From Polluticaenibacter yanchengensis (GTDB lineage Bacteria; Bacteroidota; Bacteroidia; Chitinophagales; Chitinophagaceae): a DNA stretch of 64,000 nucleotides. Below, one piece after another: positions 8,407-15,174 of the stretch. The stretch lies in assembly GCA_027854065.1 (NCBI GenBank), contig JAQGEF010000015.1, positions 34,974-98,973 on the forward strand, in the 5' to 3' direction. A model generated the notes under the pieces. It did not search any database. It saw only the letters and a program-made list of their open reading frames with translations, and had not been told where the DNA came from. Positions within the stretch are counted from its first letter, which is position 1, and each line of letters begins with the position of its first letter. A program made the position numbers and the translations under genes.

Positions 8407-9038
8407 AAATATTTTTTTGTATTGTTATTATACTGGTTAATTGCATTAATGGGATTACTGCTGCTCATGATGCCTGAAACAACAGCAATACCTGAATATT
8501 CTAATGTGCTTAATAAATGAATATTTTCTGCTTTTATACCTCCTGCCAGAAAAATGGGTATATCTATTATTTTCCTGGCTTGCTGAATGGTTTCAAATTT
8601 TACAAGTTCACAGCTGTTTGCGGTGGATGAAGGAAATATTGAGCAAAATGAAATATAGCTTAACCGGTGTTCGCCTGCCCATTTCACGATATCCAGATCA
8701 TTGTTACAGGTAATACCTGTAATAACCTCTTCACTGAGTTTATAAATGCTTTGTTCCGCCATCTCTTTAGTATCATAATGGACACCATTCAGATCCAATG
8801 CTTCTACCAGTTCCCAGTGATTATTGATGATCACCGGCACTTGTTTTTGTTTACAAAGTTTTGCTATTTCTAAAATGAGCATTTTATAGTGTTCAATTCC
8901 TTTTTTGAAATTGTCCCAGATCTGAACTGCAGCAATGGCGCCCGCCGGTATTTTTTGAAGTGTTGTGCGGATCTTTTCATTGTCTTCGCAAGGATCTATA
9001 ACCAGGTAGATGCCATCCTTTATTTTGTTATTTGTCAT
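8403..9038 (-). CDS. ThiE/TenI-like protein with altered active site
   Basis: The 211 residues follow the thiamine phosphate synthase (TIM barrel) pattern: YLVIDP at the start, VPVIIN, NGVHY, SYISFCSIFPSSTA, IFLAGGIKAENI and GIAVVSGIM. True ThiE uses a QLRxK segment and an INDR...GVHxGQxD pair that binds Mg and pyrophosphate. Here these read VQIWDNFKKG (residues 38-47), INNH (71-74) and GVHYDTKE (85-92), so the Arg of QLR and the metal-binding Asp of IND are missing. It may be a TenI-like enzyme or a ThiE relative with a changed reaction. It overlaps both neighbours by four bases, inside an operon under a TPP riboswitch. I would not assign thiE without a functional test. Confidence 0.7.
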   Translation of the reverse strand: MTNNKIKDGIYLVIDPCEDNEKIRTTLQKIPAGAIAAVQIWDNFKKGIEHYKMLILEIAKLCKQKQVPVIINNHWELVEALDLNGVHYDTKEMAEQSIYKLSEEVITGITCNNDLDIVKWAGEHRLSYISFCSIFPSSTANSCELVKFETIQQARKIIDIPIFLAGGIKAENIHLLSTLEYSGIAVVSGIMSSSNPINAINQYNNNTKKYL

Positions 9039-10090
9039 TGCCAGCCTTGTTTTACTGCTTTAAAAAATGCCTGCCAGTATGGATCTTCGGAGTGGTAGGC
9101 CATTGGCTTGCTGCTGCCGTTTTCATGTAACAATATGCCGGAAGATCGCTCTGTTAAATAACCGACTTCTGTACAGGGGATATTGTGTAATGACAGGCGT
9201 TTTATTATATTGCCCGCATATTCTTTTTTGCAGGCTATTATTAATGCGCCTGCGCCAATACAATATCTCGGGTCCAGGTTGAAAATATTACAAATGGCTG
9301 CCTGTGTATGATCTGCCGGAAGTTGTTTATTATATACGATGGCCCCGTTACCGGATGCTGTGGCCATTTCATAAATTGCGCCTAGTACGCCACCTTCTGT
9401 AACATCGTGCATGGCTGTGATGTCATTCTCTGTTTCAAAATTGTTTACTGCAATTAATGCGTCTTTTAAAACGGAGGTGCTGTAAAAACTGTCACAAGCA
9501 GCCTGAAAGATTTCTGAACCGGTTTTATTGAGCACAGTTTTGGGAAAACTTTTGGCCAGTATTGCGGCAGATGACAAGGCACATGATTTTGTTACAAGGA
9601 GGCAATTACCGGCTTCTGCCATGGCAGATGTCCTGATCTTACCTGAAGGGGCTATTACTGTAAAGGTTCCGCCACCTGCGATGGTGGAATGTTGCCCTTC
9701 AATAAATCCTGTATGTCCTCCGGTTATCTGCATTTGAATGGCTGTACAATATTCATGGATGTAATGCCAGTAGTTATTGAAATCGGTTTTACTTAAAGTG
9801 GCGGGCAGGTTTAATACGAACTGCCCGTACATCGGTGCAAAGCCGGTGGTAGCAATGTCATTGGCGATTAGCTGTACGGAAAGCCATGCAGATTCTCTTA
9901 ACCCTAAAGTTGGTATGAGGGAGAGGGGATCGCTGGCTTGTGCTATTGATAGTCCGTTGGGCAGATCGACGACACTGACATCTACGCCAAATGCGGCGCC
10001 GAAGCGTACTTCCTGCCTTGGAAACCCGCACCGGTTTAATATACTTTGTTCAAAAAACGGGTGGTCAATTTTGCCGAGTATTTCTGCCAT
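9035..10090 (-). CDS. AIR synthase/HypE/ThiL-superfamily protein
   Basis: This 351-residue protein belongs to the PurM-like ATP-binding superfamily, which includes ThiL, HypE, SelD and PurM. Visible features are ASDPLSLIPTLG in the N-terminal half, LIANDIATTGFAPMYG (the ND metal/nucleotide segment) and the C-terminal domain signature HDVTEGGVLGAIYEMA. It resembles HypE more than ThiL in these segments. It lacks the C-terminal Cys that HypE needs for cyanide ligand synthesis, and no hydrogenase genes are present. It lies between the methyltransferase (TAATG overlap) and the ThiE-like gene (ATGA overlap) under a TPP riboswitch. A kinase or ATP-dependent activation step on a thiamine-related compound is an inference only. 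Confidence 0.75.
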   Translation of the reverse strand: MAEILGKIDHPFFEQSILNRCGFPRQEVRFGAAFGVDVSVVDLPNGLSIAQASDPLSLIPTLGLRESAWLSVQLIANDIATTGFAPMYGQFVLNLPATLSKTDFNNYWHYIHEYCTAIQMQITGGHTGFIEGQHSTIAGGGTFTVIAPSGKIRTSAMAEAGNCLLVTKSCALSSAAILAKSFPKTVLNKTGSEIFQAACDSFYSTSVLKDALIAVNNFETENDITAMHDVTEGGVLGAIYEMATASGNGAIVYNKQLPADHTQAAICNIFNLDPRYCIGAGALIIACKKEYAGNIIKRLSLHNIPCTEVGYLTERSSGILLHENGSSKPMAYHSEDPYWQAFFKAVKQGWQ

Positions 10091-10812
10091 TAGTCAACAT
10101 CGTTTAATTTAATGTATAGTCCGAAGAAATCGCCGAAGGGTACGCGCCACTGTTGTACGGGAAACCATTTAGGAAGTCCGGTGCAGGTCCATTCTATGGA
10201 ATATTTCCTGCCCTGCAAGGCTTCATCGATGATTGCGGTTAACTGGCTCGGTGTGTAAAAAGTGGCTGTTATGTAAAAGGGGTTCTTGCCGAATAATTGC
10301 TGTACTCTGCGACGGACTACTTTGGTGGAATTGCGGTTCATCATCCCCATTGCTATGCCGTATTTTGCTACCCGTGCGGCTTCTCTTATTACTTTTACCG
10401 GGTCTTTGTAATATTCAAATGTGGTAATGAAAGCGAGTGCATCAAAAGTGTGATTTTTGAACGGCATGTGATGGGAATCTGCCATTACCAGGTCTCCTTT
10501 GAACAGGTGAATGGCTTGTGACAGCATGAGTGGAGAAATATCGCCGCCTGTGGCTTTAATGCCTATTTGCTCCCACCAGCGGGTGAACCGTGTGGTGCCG
10601 CATCCGAACTCTAATAATGTACTGATGCGTTTGTCGGCAGAAACTAACTGTTCCATTACTTTTTTCTGCCAGATCTCAGCATGTTTGTACCTGCCTTCAT
10701 ACCATTGTTCATAAGTATCTGTATGTTCTCTGTTGAAGAACCACTCAGGCCTGCCTTGCCAGTTTTCATGCGTTTGCGGAATCAGTTCCGGTGTAATTTT
10801 CTGAATTGCCAT
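10090..10812 (-). CDS. Class I SAM-dependent methyltransferase, first gene of TPP-riboswitch operon
   Basis: The 240-residue protein has the SAM-binding motif I as LLEFGCGTTRFTRWW (EFGCGT at residues 68-73), an acidic end of strand 2 in TGGDISPLML, motif II around DSHHMPFKNHTFDALAFI and a following FEYYKDPVKVIREAARVAK, all typical of the UbiE/methyltransf_11 group. The N-terminal 60 residues are rich in aromatic and charged residues (PEWFFNREHTDTYEQWYEGRY) and may make the substrate lid. No substrate can be read from sequence. It starts 75 bases after a TPP riboswitch and overlaps the next gene by one base, so its expression should respond to thiamine pyrophosphate. This is not a usual member of a thiamine operon. 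Confidence 0.85.
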   Translation of the reverse strand: MAIQKITPELIPQTHENWQGRPEWFFNREHTDTYEQWYEGRYKHAEIWQKKVMEQLVSADKRISTLLEFGCGTTRFTRWWEQIGIKATGGDISPLMLSQAIHLFKGDLVMADSHHMPFKNHTFDALAFITTFEYYKDPVKVIREAARVAKYGIAMGMMNRNSTKVVRRRVQQLFGKNPFYITATFYTPSQLTAIIDEALQGRKYSIEWTCTGLPKWFPVQQWRVPFGDFFGLYIKLNDVD

Positions 10813-10827
10813 TTTGATGGATTTAAA

Positions 10828-10846
10828 ATGATGAAGCGACCATCAT
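10828..10846 (-). terminator. Small hairpin in the riboswitch-controlled leader
   Basis: A perfect 6-bp stem (10828-10833 with 10841-10846) has a 7-base loop. On the minus strand it is followed by a short T run (TTTT) and lies between the TPP aptamer and the methyltransferase start codon. It could be the off-state terminator or a hairpin that hides the ribosome landing site. It is weak, so this is an inference. Confidence 0.35.
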
Positions 10847-10884
10847 GGATATACGAACGAAATGGCGCTCTGGCAATTCAGTGC

Positions 10885-10960
10885 TTTGCATCCCTACGTT
10901 GGCATTATCCAAATCAGGTAATCGGGTATTATCTCAGCCTTTCGGCACCCCGTGCTATGT
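10885..10960 (-). promoter_or_regulatory. TPP riboswitch (THI element)
   Basis: On the minus strand the sequence reads CGGGGTGCC, then GGCTGAGATAATACCCG, then ACCTGATTTGGATAATGCCA and CGTAGGGA. These are the conserved blocks of the thiamine pyrophosphate aptamer in the right order and spacing: the CUGAGA pyrimidine-sensing bulge and the ACCUGAU/GGAUAAUGCCA pyrophosphate-sensing side. The P1 stem is short. Promoter box TATTTTTG lies immediately upstream, so the aptamer begins almost at the transcript's 5' end. In this class, ligand binding turns expression down. It controls the four-gene operon running to 8134. Confidence 0.95.
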
Positions 10961-10970
10961 ATGTTTAAAA

Positions 10971-10978
10971 CAAAAATA
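10971..10978 (-). promoter_or_regulatory. Promoter -7 box of the TPP-riboswitch operon
   Basis: On the minus strand this is TATTTTTG, an exact TAnnTTTG match. The predicted transcription start near 10964 falls a few bases before the TPP aptamer, which supports both calls. Confidence 0.6.
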
Positions 10979-11034
10979 GAGAAACTTAACCGGAATAACG
11001 AACCGGTGTTGATCCTTTACAATATTTTGTGAGG

Positions 11035-12135
11035 TTATTTTATATTTAATACTTTATTGTAGATGTCCAGTATCCTGCTAAAGAGGATATCTGCATCAAA
11101 GCTGTTTTTTACTTCTATATGCCAGTTGTCAGCTAGTGTTTTTCTTAGTGTTTGATCTTCGATGAGCAGATTCATTTTGGCGGCAAGCGCATCTGTATCT
11201 TTTGGCTGGAGCAGGATGCCGTTTTTATCATCTATATATTGTGGAATCTGCCCGACATTTGTTGTTATGACGGCGAGTCTTGCCTGTCCGTATTCGATGA
11301 GGGCTAAAGGGAGCCCTTCGCTGGTAGATGATATGACGGCGATATCGCATTGTTTGAGTATATCCATAGGTTGGTCAACTACCCCGAGCCAGGTAACATG
11401 ATCTTTTAGCCTGGCAGATGCTATTTGTATCTCTACTTTTTCCTGGTAAGCATTTTTTTCGCCCATCCCGATTAAGTATAAATGAACGTTGGGATGTTTG
11501 TCGATGACTTTTGCGAATGCGTTCAATAAGGTAAAGTGGTCTTTTTGTTCCCGGAAATTGGCGAGTGAAACAAATTTGACTGCGTCTTCTTTCAGCACTA
11601 CCGGAGGCTGGTGATGGCCGGTTCTTTGCCTGATGCTGAAGTTGGGTATATAGGTTATTTTGCTTGGATATATTTTGAAAAACTGAATGTCTGTTTTGAG
11701 TAATTCTTCATTGACAGCGATGGTATAATCAAACGATTTTACAAACGGGCTTACAGGGTAGGAGCGTTTACCTGTTTCGTAATTTATCTTTAACCCGTAA
11801 TGATCATGCCATATCAATTTGAAGTTCATTGCTTTTTTGAGTATGGCGGGATAAATATGTGAGTTGGCATGTGCATGAACAATGTTTACCTGGTGTTCTT
11901 TTAAATAGCTGAAGAGGTTGCGCAGGGCTTTGAAATCGATGCTCTTTTTTTTTCTGAGCAAAAAGACTTTAACACCGGGTGCTATTCTTTCTAAAAGCGG
12001 GCCTTCAGTGGCACGGGTTACAACCAGGTGGGATTCGTAGTCTTCTGATTGTGCAAGGGTGTTGGCTATATTCACAGCCATGTTTTCAGTTCCTCCTAAG
12101 TCTAATGTGTCTATTATATTTGCGACTACTATCAT
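11035..12135 (-). CDS. GT4-type glycosyltransferase
   Basis: A 366-residue GT-B fold enzyme that probably transfers a sugar from a nucleotide donor during cell-surface polysaccharide or glycolipid assembly. The N-terminal acceptor domain begins with IIDTLDLGGTENMAVNIA, the glycine-rich loop of GT4 enzymes, and has IVHAHANSHIYPAI. The C-terminal donor domain has FVSLANFREQKDHFTLLNAF and the E-x7-E motif SEGLPLALIEYG. No signal peptide is present, so it acts at the cytoplasmic face. It is divergent from a second glycosyltransferase at 12359. No other polysaccharide genes surround the pair, so substrate is unknown. Confidence 0.85.
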   Translation of the reverse strand: MIVVANIIDTLDLGGTENMAVNIANTLAQSEDYESHLVVTRATEGPLLERIAPGVKVFLLRKKKSIDFKALRNLFSYLKEHQVNIVHAHANSHIYPAILKKAMNFKLIWHDHYGLKINYETGKRSYPVSPFVKSFDYTIAVNEELLKTDIQFFKIYPSKITYIPNFSIRQRTGHHQPPVVLKEDAVKFVSLANFREQKDHFTLLNAFAKVIDKHPNVHLYLIGMGEKNAYQEKVEIQIASARLKDHVTWLGVVDQPMDILKQCDIAVISSTSEGLPLALIEYGQARLAVITTNVGQIPQYIDDKNGILLQPKDTDALAAKMNLLIEDQTLRKTLADNWHIEVKNSFDADILFSRILDIYNKVLNIK

Positions 12136-12358
12136 TCTGTTCTTTGATTGTAAAATTATTTAAAAATACTTATAAATCAACTTACATTTGATGCGTTTAG
12201 CTGAATTAAGACGAGTAAGAGGTGCTGATAACCTGTTCAATAGCAGCAATGCGGTTGCAGGGAGTGACACAACGATGTTTAATAGTAGCAGGAGTGGCGG
12301 CTCAATAAAAAAAGAAATATTTAAGTTTGAAACGACCGGTTATAACTGATGAATAAAT

Positions 12359-13459
12359 ATGAACATTATTATTGCCCATAATTATACGACACATTCCTAT
12401 TCCAATCAATCTTATGAATTGGCAAATTCGTTGGCTGCAAGGGGGCACCATGTTTTATTTTTCAGCCATGAACCGGGTTTTGAAAAACCGTTCTCACCTG
12501 TTGCGAATCTTACTGTTTATGGTTGGCCGGGCAAGCGTCCTACTGATCTTAAGGCATTCAAATATTTTTACAGGCTGGCTAAGGATTTTAAGCCGGATGT
12601 GATGATTATTCATTTTGCGGCAAGGTATATTGCGGGTATTGCGGGTGTTTTGCTGGGTGTGAAACATCGTTGGATCTACTATCATTCTGCGGAAGCATCT
12701 AATATTGTTGATATGAACGGGCTGACTTTTAAAAACAGGCTGTTGATGTTGAGGAAGCGACTGAGTTTTTTGCTGTATAATAAAATTGTGACGCCGAGTG
12801 CTTTTGCTGCGGAAGATGCGCTTCAATTTTACGGACAGCCAATTGCGAAATCGATGGTGATCCATAATGCCATTGCTGACCGTTTTAACCATGTTTTTAC
12901 AAAGCCTGATGCGGGTATTGTCAGTTTCCGGTATTTAGGACGGATTGATCCTTGTAAAAGGGTACCGGATACGATTATTGCTTTTGAGCAATTTATAAAG
13001 GAAACGGGGGCTAAAGCTGAACTCCGGATTGTGGGTAATGGTATGGAGGCTGACAAGGCATTATTGTTAAGTAAGGATGTGGAAGGGATTAGTGTGCAAC
13101 GGGCGATTCCGTATGAGGAAGTGGACGCTTTTATTATGGAGGGGCATTGGGTAGTGAGTTCTTCTATGGCGGAGTCTTTTGGTTTTGTGAACGCTGAGGC
13201 TATTATGCTGGCGACGCCGGTGCTGGCTAATAAAGTGGGCGGGATACCTGAAATTATTGAGGATGGAGTAAACGGGTTGTATGCAGATGAGATGAGTGTG
13301 GGTGGCTGGGTACGTTTATTTAAAAGGGCGTATGAACTGACCGTAAACCACAGGGACCTGTATGCAAGGATGCAACAGCAGGCGAGAAATGTGTATATTG
13401 AAAAATTTACACTAAGTAAACATATAAATACATTTATAAAAGCGATTGAGGCTTTGTAA
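12359..13459 (+). CDS. GT4-type glycosyltransferase
   Basis: A second 366-residue GT-B enzyme. The N-terminal domain has YSNQSYELANSLAARGHHVLFFS, and the donor domain has RYLGRIDPCKRVPDTIIAF, LRIVGNGMEADK and the E-x7-E type SSSMAESFGFVNAEAIML. The text following (ATPVLANKVGGIPEIIEDGVNGL) is the common GT4 tail. It differs clearly from its divergent neighbour of equal length, so they are not a recent duplication. The stop codon is 30 bases before the hemL ATG on the same strand, and no terminator lies between, so the two may be co-transcribed. Sugar and acceptor are unknown. Confidence 0.85.
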   Translation: MNIIIAHNYTTHSYSNQSYELANSLAARGHHVLFFSHEPGFEKPFSPVANLTVYGWPGKRPTDLKAFKYFYRLAKDFKPDVMIIHFAARYIAGIAGVLLGVKHRWIYYHSAEASNIVDMNGLTFKNRLLMLRKRLSFLLYNKIVTPSAFAAEDALQFYGQPIAKSMVIHNAIADRFNHVFTKPDAGIVSFRYLGRIDPCKRVPDTIIAFEQFIKETGAKAELRIVGNGMEADKALLLSKDVEGISVQRAIPYEEVDAFIMEGHWVVSSSMAESFGFVNAEAIMLATPVLANKVGGIPEIIEDGVNGLYADEMSVGGWVRLFKRAYELTVNHRDLYARMQQQARNVYIEKFTLSKHINTFIKAIEAL

Positions 13460-13489
13460 TGCTTAATTTTGATACGTAAAAATTTGAAC

Positions 13490-14779
13490 ATGTATAATAT
13501 AGGAACGAGTCAGCAATTATTTGAAAAGGCGAAGCAGTCTATCCCTGGTGGTGTAAACAGTCCTGTGCGGGCTTTTAAGAGTGTGGGCGGGAGTCCTGTG
13601 TTTATTAAAAAAGCAAGGGGGGCTTATTTGTATGATGTTGACGGAAATGAATATATAGATTATATAGCGAGCTGGGGACCGTTGATTCTTGGACATGCTT
13701 ATCCTAAAGTGGTACAGGCGATACAGGAGGCGGCGGAAAACGGCACTTCTTATGGTGCTCCTACGGAGCTGGAAAGTAAGATGGCGGAGCTGATCATTTC
13801 AATGGTGCCGAATGTGGACCTTATAAGGATGGTGAGCAGTGGTACGGAAGCGTGTATGAGCGCTATCCGTCTGGCACGTGGCTATACGGGACGTAATAAG
13901 ATTATCAAATTTGAAGGTTGTTATCATGGTCATGCGGATAGCTTTTTAGTGAAGGCCGGCAGCGGGCTGGCAACCCTGGGTATCCAGAATGTTCCGGGTG
14001 TAACGCAGGCAGTGGCTGAAGATACGCTTACGGCTCCTTATAATAACCTGGAAGCAGTGGAGGCTTTGGTTAAAGCTCATAAAGACAATGTTGCAGCTAT
14101 TATTATTGAACCTGTAGCGGGGAATATGGGCTGCATTATTCCTAAGCCGGGCTTTTTGCAGGGCTTGCGTGATTTATGTACGCGTGAGGGGATTGTTTTT
14201 ATTTTTGATGAGGTGATGAACGGGTTCCGCCTGGCATTGGGTGGTGCGCAGGAGAGATTGGGTATTGATGCTGACCTGGTGACTTATGGTAAAGTAATTG
14301 GCGCGGGTATGCCGGTTGGTGCTTTTGGTGGTAAAAGGGAGATCATGAGCCAGATAGCACCGCTGGGTGCTGTGTATCAAGCCGGTACCTTGAGTGGTAA
14401 TCCCCTGGCAATGGTAGCCGGATATACTTTGTTGTCGGAATTGAAAAATAATCCTGGTTTGCTGGAAGAAGTGGACAGGAAAACGGGGCATTTATATGAT
14501 GGTTTAACGGAGATGTTGTCCAATAAGGGCATACCTTACCATGTGAACCAGATTGGCAGTATGATCAGTGTTCACTTTACTGGAACACCGGTTATTGACT
14601 ATGCTTCGGCATCTAAACAGGATATTGGGTTGTTCAATAAATATTTCCACTACTTATTGTCTAACGGGGTGTATTTACCGCCAAGTGCTTATGAGAGCTG
14701 GTTTTTAAATAATGCTCTCAGTTATGATGATATTGACAGGACGGTGGCATTGACAGATGATTTTTTAGCAACGATATAG
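13490..14779 (+). CDS. hemL: Glutamate-1-semialdehyde 2,1-aminomutase
   Basis: HemL turns glutamate-1-semialdehyde into 5-aminolevulinate, the tetrapyrrole precursor, using PLP or PMP. The start [17 protein letters not shown] is the family signature. The PLP lysine is in [11 protein letters not shown] near residue 268, and [15 protein letters not shown] binds the cofactor phosphate. The length is 429 residues. I choose the ATG at 13490. A TTG seven codons upstream (13469) keeps the frame open, but family members start close to the motif ([14 protein letters not shown]). It follows a glycosyltransferase closely but has no functional link to it. The C5 pathway fits a bacterium of this group. 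A hairpin terminator follows. Confidence 0.96.
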   Translation: MYNIGTSQQLFEKAKQSIPGGVNSPVRAFKSVGGSPVFIKKARGAYLYDVDGNEYIDYIASWGPLILGHAYPKVVQAIQEAAENGTSYGAPTELESKMAELIISMVPNVDLIRMVSSGTEACMSAIRLARGYTGRNKIIKFEGCYHGHADSFLVKAGSGLATLGIQNVPGVTQAVAEDTLTAPYNNLEAVEALVKAHKDNVAAIIIEPVAGNMGCIIPKPGFLQGLRDLCTREGIVFIFDEVMNGFRLALGGAQERLGIDADLVTYGKVIGAGMPVGAFGGKREIMSQIAPLGAVYQAGTLSGNPLAMVAGYTLLSELKNNPGLLEEVDRKTGHLYDGLTEMLSNKGIPYHVNQIGSMISVHFTGTPVIDYASASKQDIGLFNKYFHYLLSNGVYLPPSAYESWFLNNALSYDDIDRTVALTDDFLATI

Positions 14780-14785
14780 TGTATG

Positions 14786-14812
14786 AAACGGGTTGAGGTA
14801 TTCAGCCCGTTT
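14786..14812 (+). terminator. Terminator after hemL
   Basis: The arms 14786-14796 and 14802-14812 (AAACGGGTTGA with TCAGCCCGTTT, one G-T wobble) form an 11-bp stem with a 5-base loop, followed by TTTTCTTTTTA. This is a classical intrinsic terminator. Confidence 0.75.
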
Positions 14813-14818
14813 TCTTTT

Positions 14819-15174
14819 TAGGGCGGATAGTATAAATATGTTGCTGCTTTGTGGCAGTATGATTGTTATTTGGTTGGGGAAAGATTATTGTTAATGGGGA
14901 GCCCATCCCTTCTCCTCCCAGGAGGAGACAGGCACATTAGTGATATGGCTTTTGAAGTGATGATGACTACTTAAGATGAACAGGGGTCTTTCAGTAATAT
15001 CATGGACGATTATTGAAAATTGAATGAAATAGTCTAATTTGAGATTTTAGTTAAGAAAAAATAAAAAAATATAGTTTTTTTTTCAAGTTGTACTAATATT
15101 GCGAAAACGGGAAAATGAGTAAATATTGTTTTCCTATGAAAATTGATACTAAAAGGCCTTTTTAATTTATACTA
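14819..15174. other. Intergenic region before topA
   Basis: This stretch of about 355 bases between hemL's terminator and topA has no convincing gene. Around 14901-14930 it holds a small C/T-rich inverted pattern (TCTCCTCCCAGGAGGAGA). Closer to topA there is a run of A then T (15050-15085), followed by a near match to the -7 box (TAATATTG near 15095). The bases before the topA ATG are A+T-rich, as is usual in this genome. Confidence 0.4.

Noticed and set aside
9035-10090. Assignment as hydrogenase factor HypE
   Set aside because: No hydrogenase or other hyp genes nearby and the C-terminal Cys needed by HypE is absent; operon is under a TPP riboswitch.
12829-13491. 220-residue open frame antisense to a glycosyltransferase
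   Set aside because: It lies wholly opposite a well-supported glycosyltransferase and the hemL start, with Ser/Ile-rich shadow composition.
14885-14935. Short C/T-rich palindrome before topA
   Set aside because: Only a small partial inverted repeat without T run or partner copy in the window; not enough to call an element.
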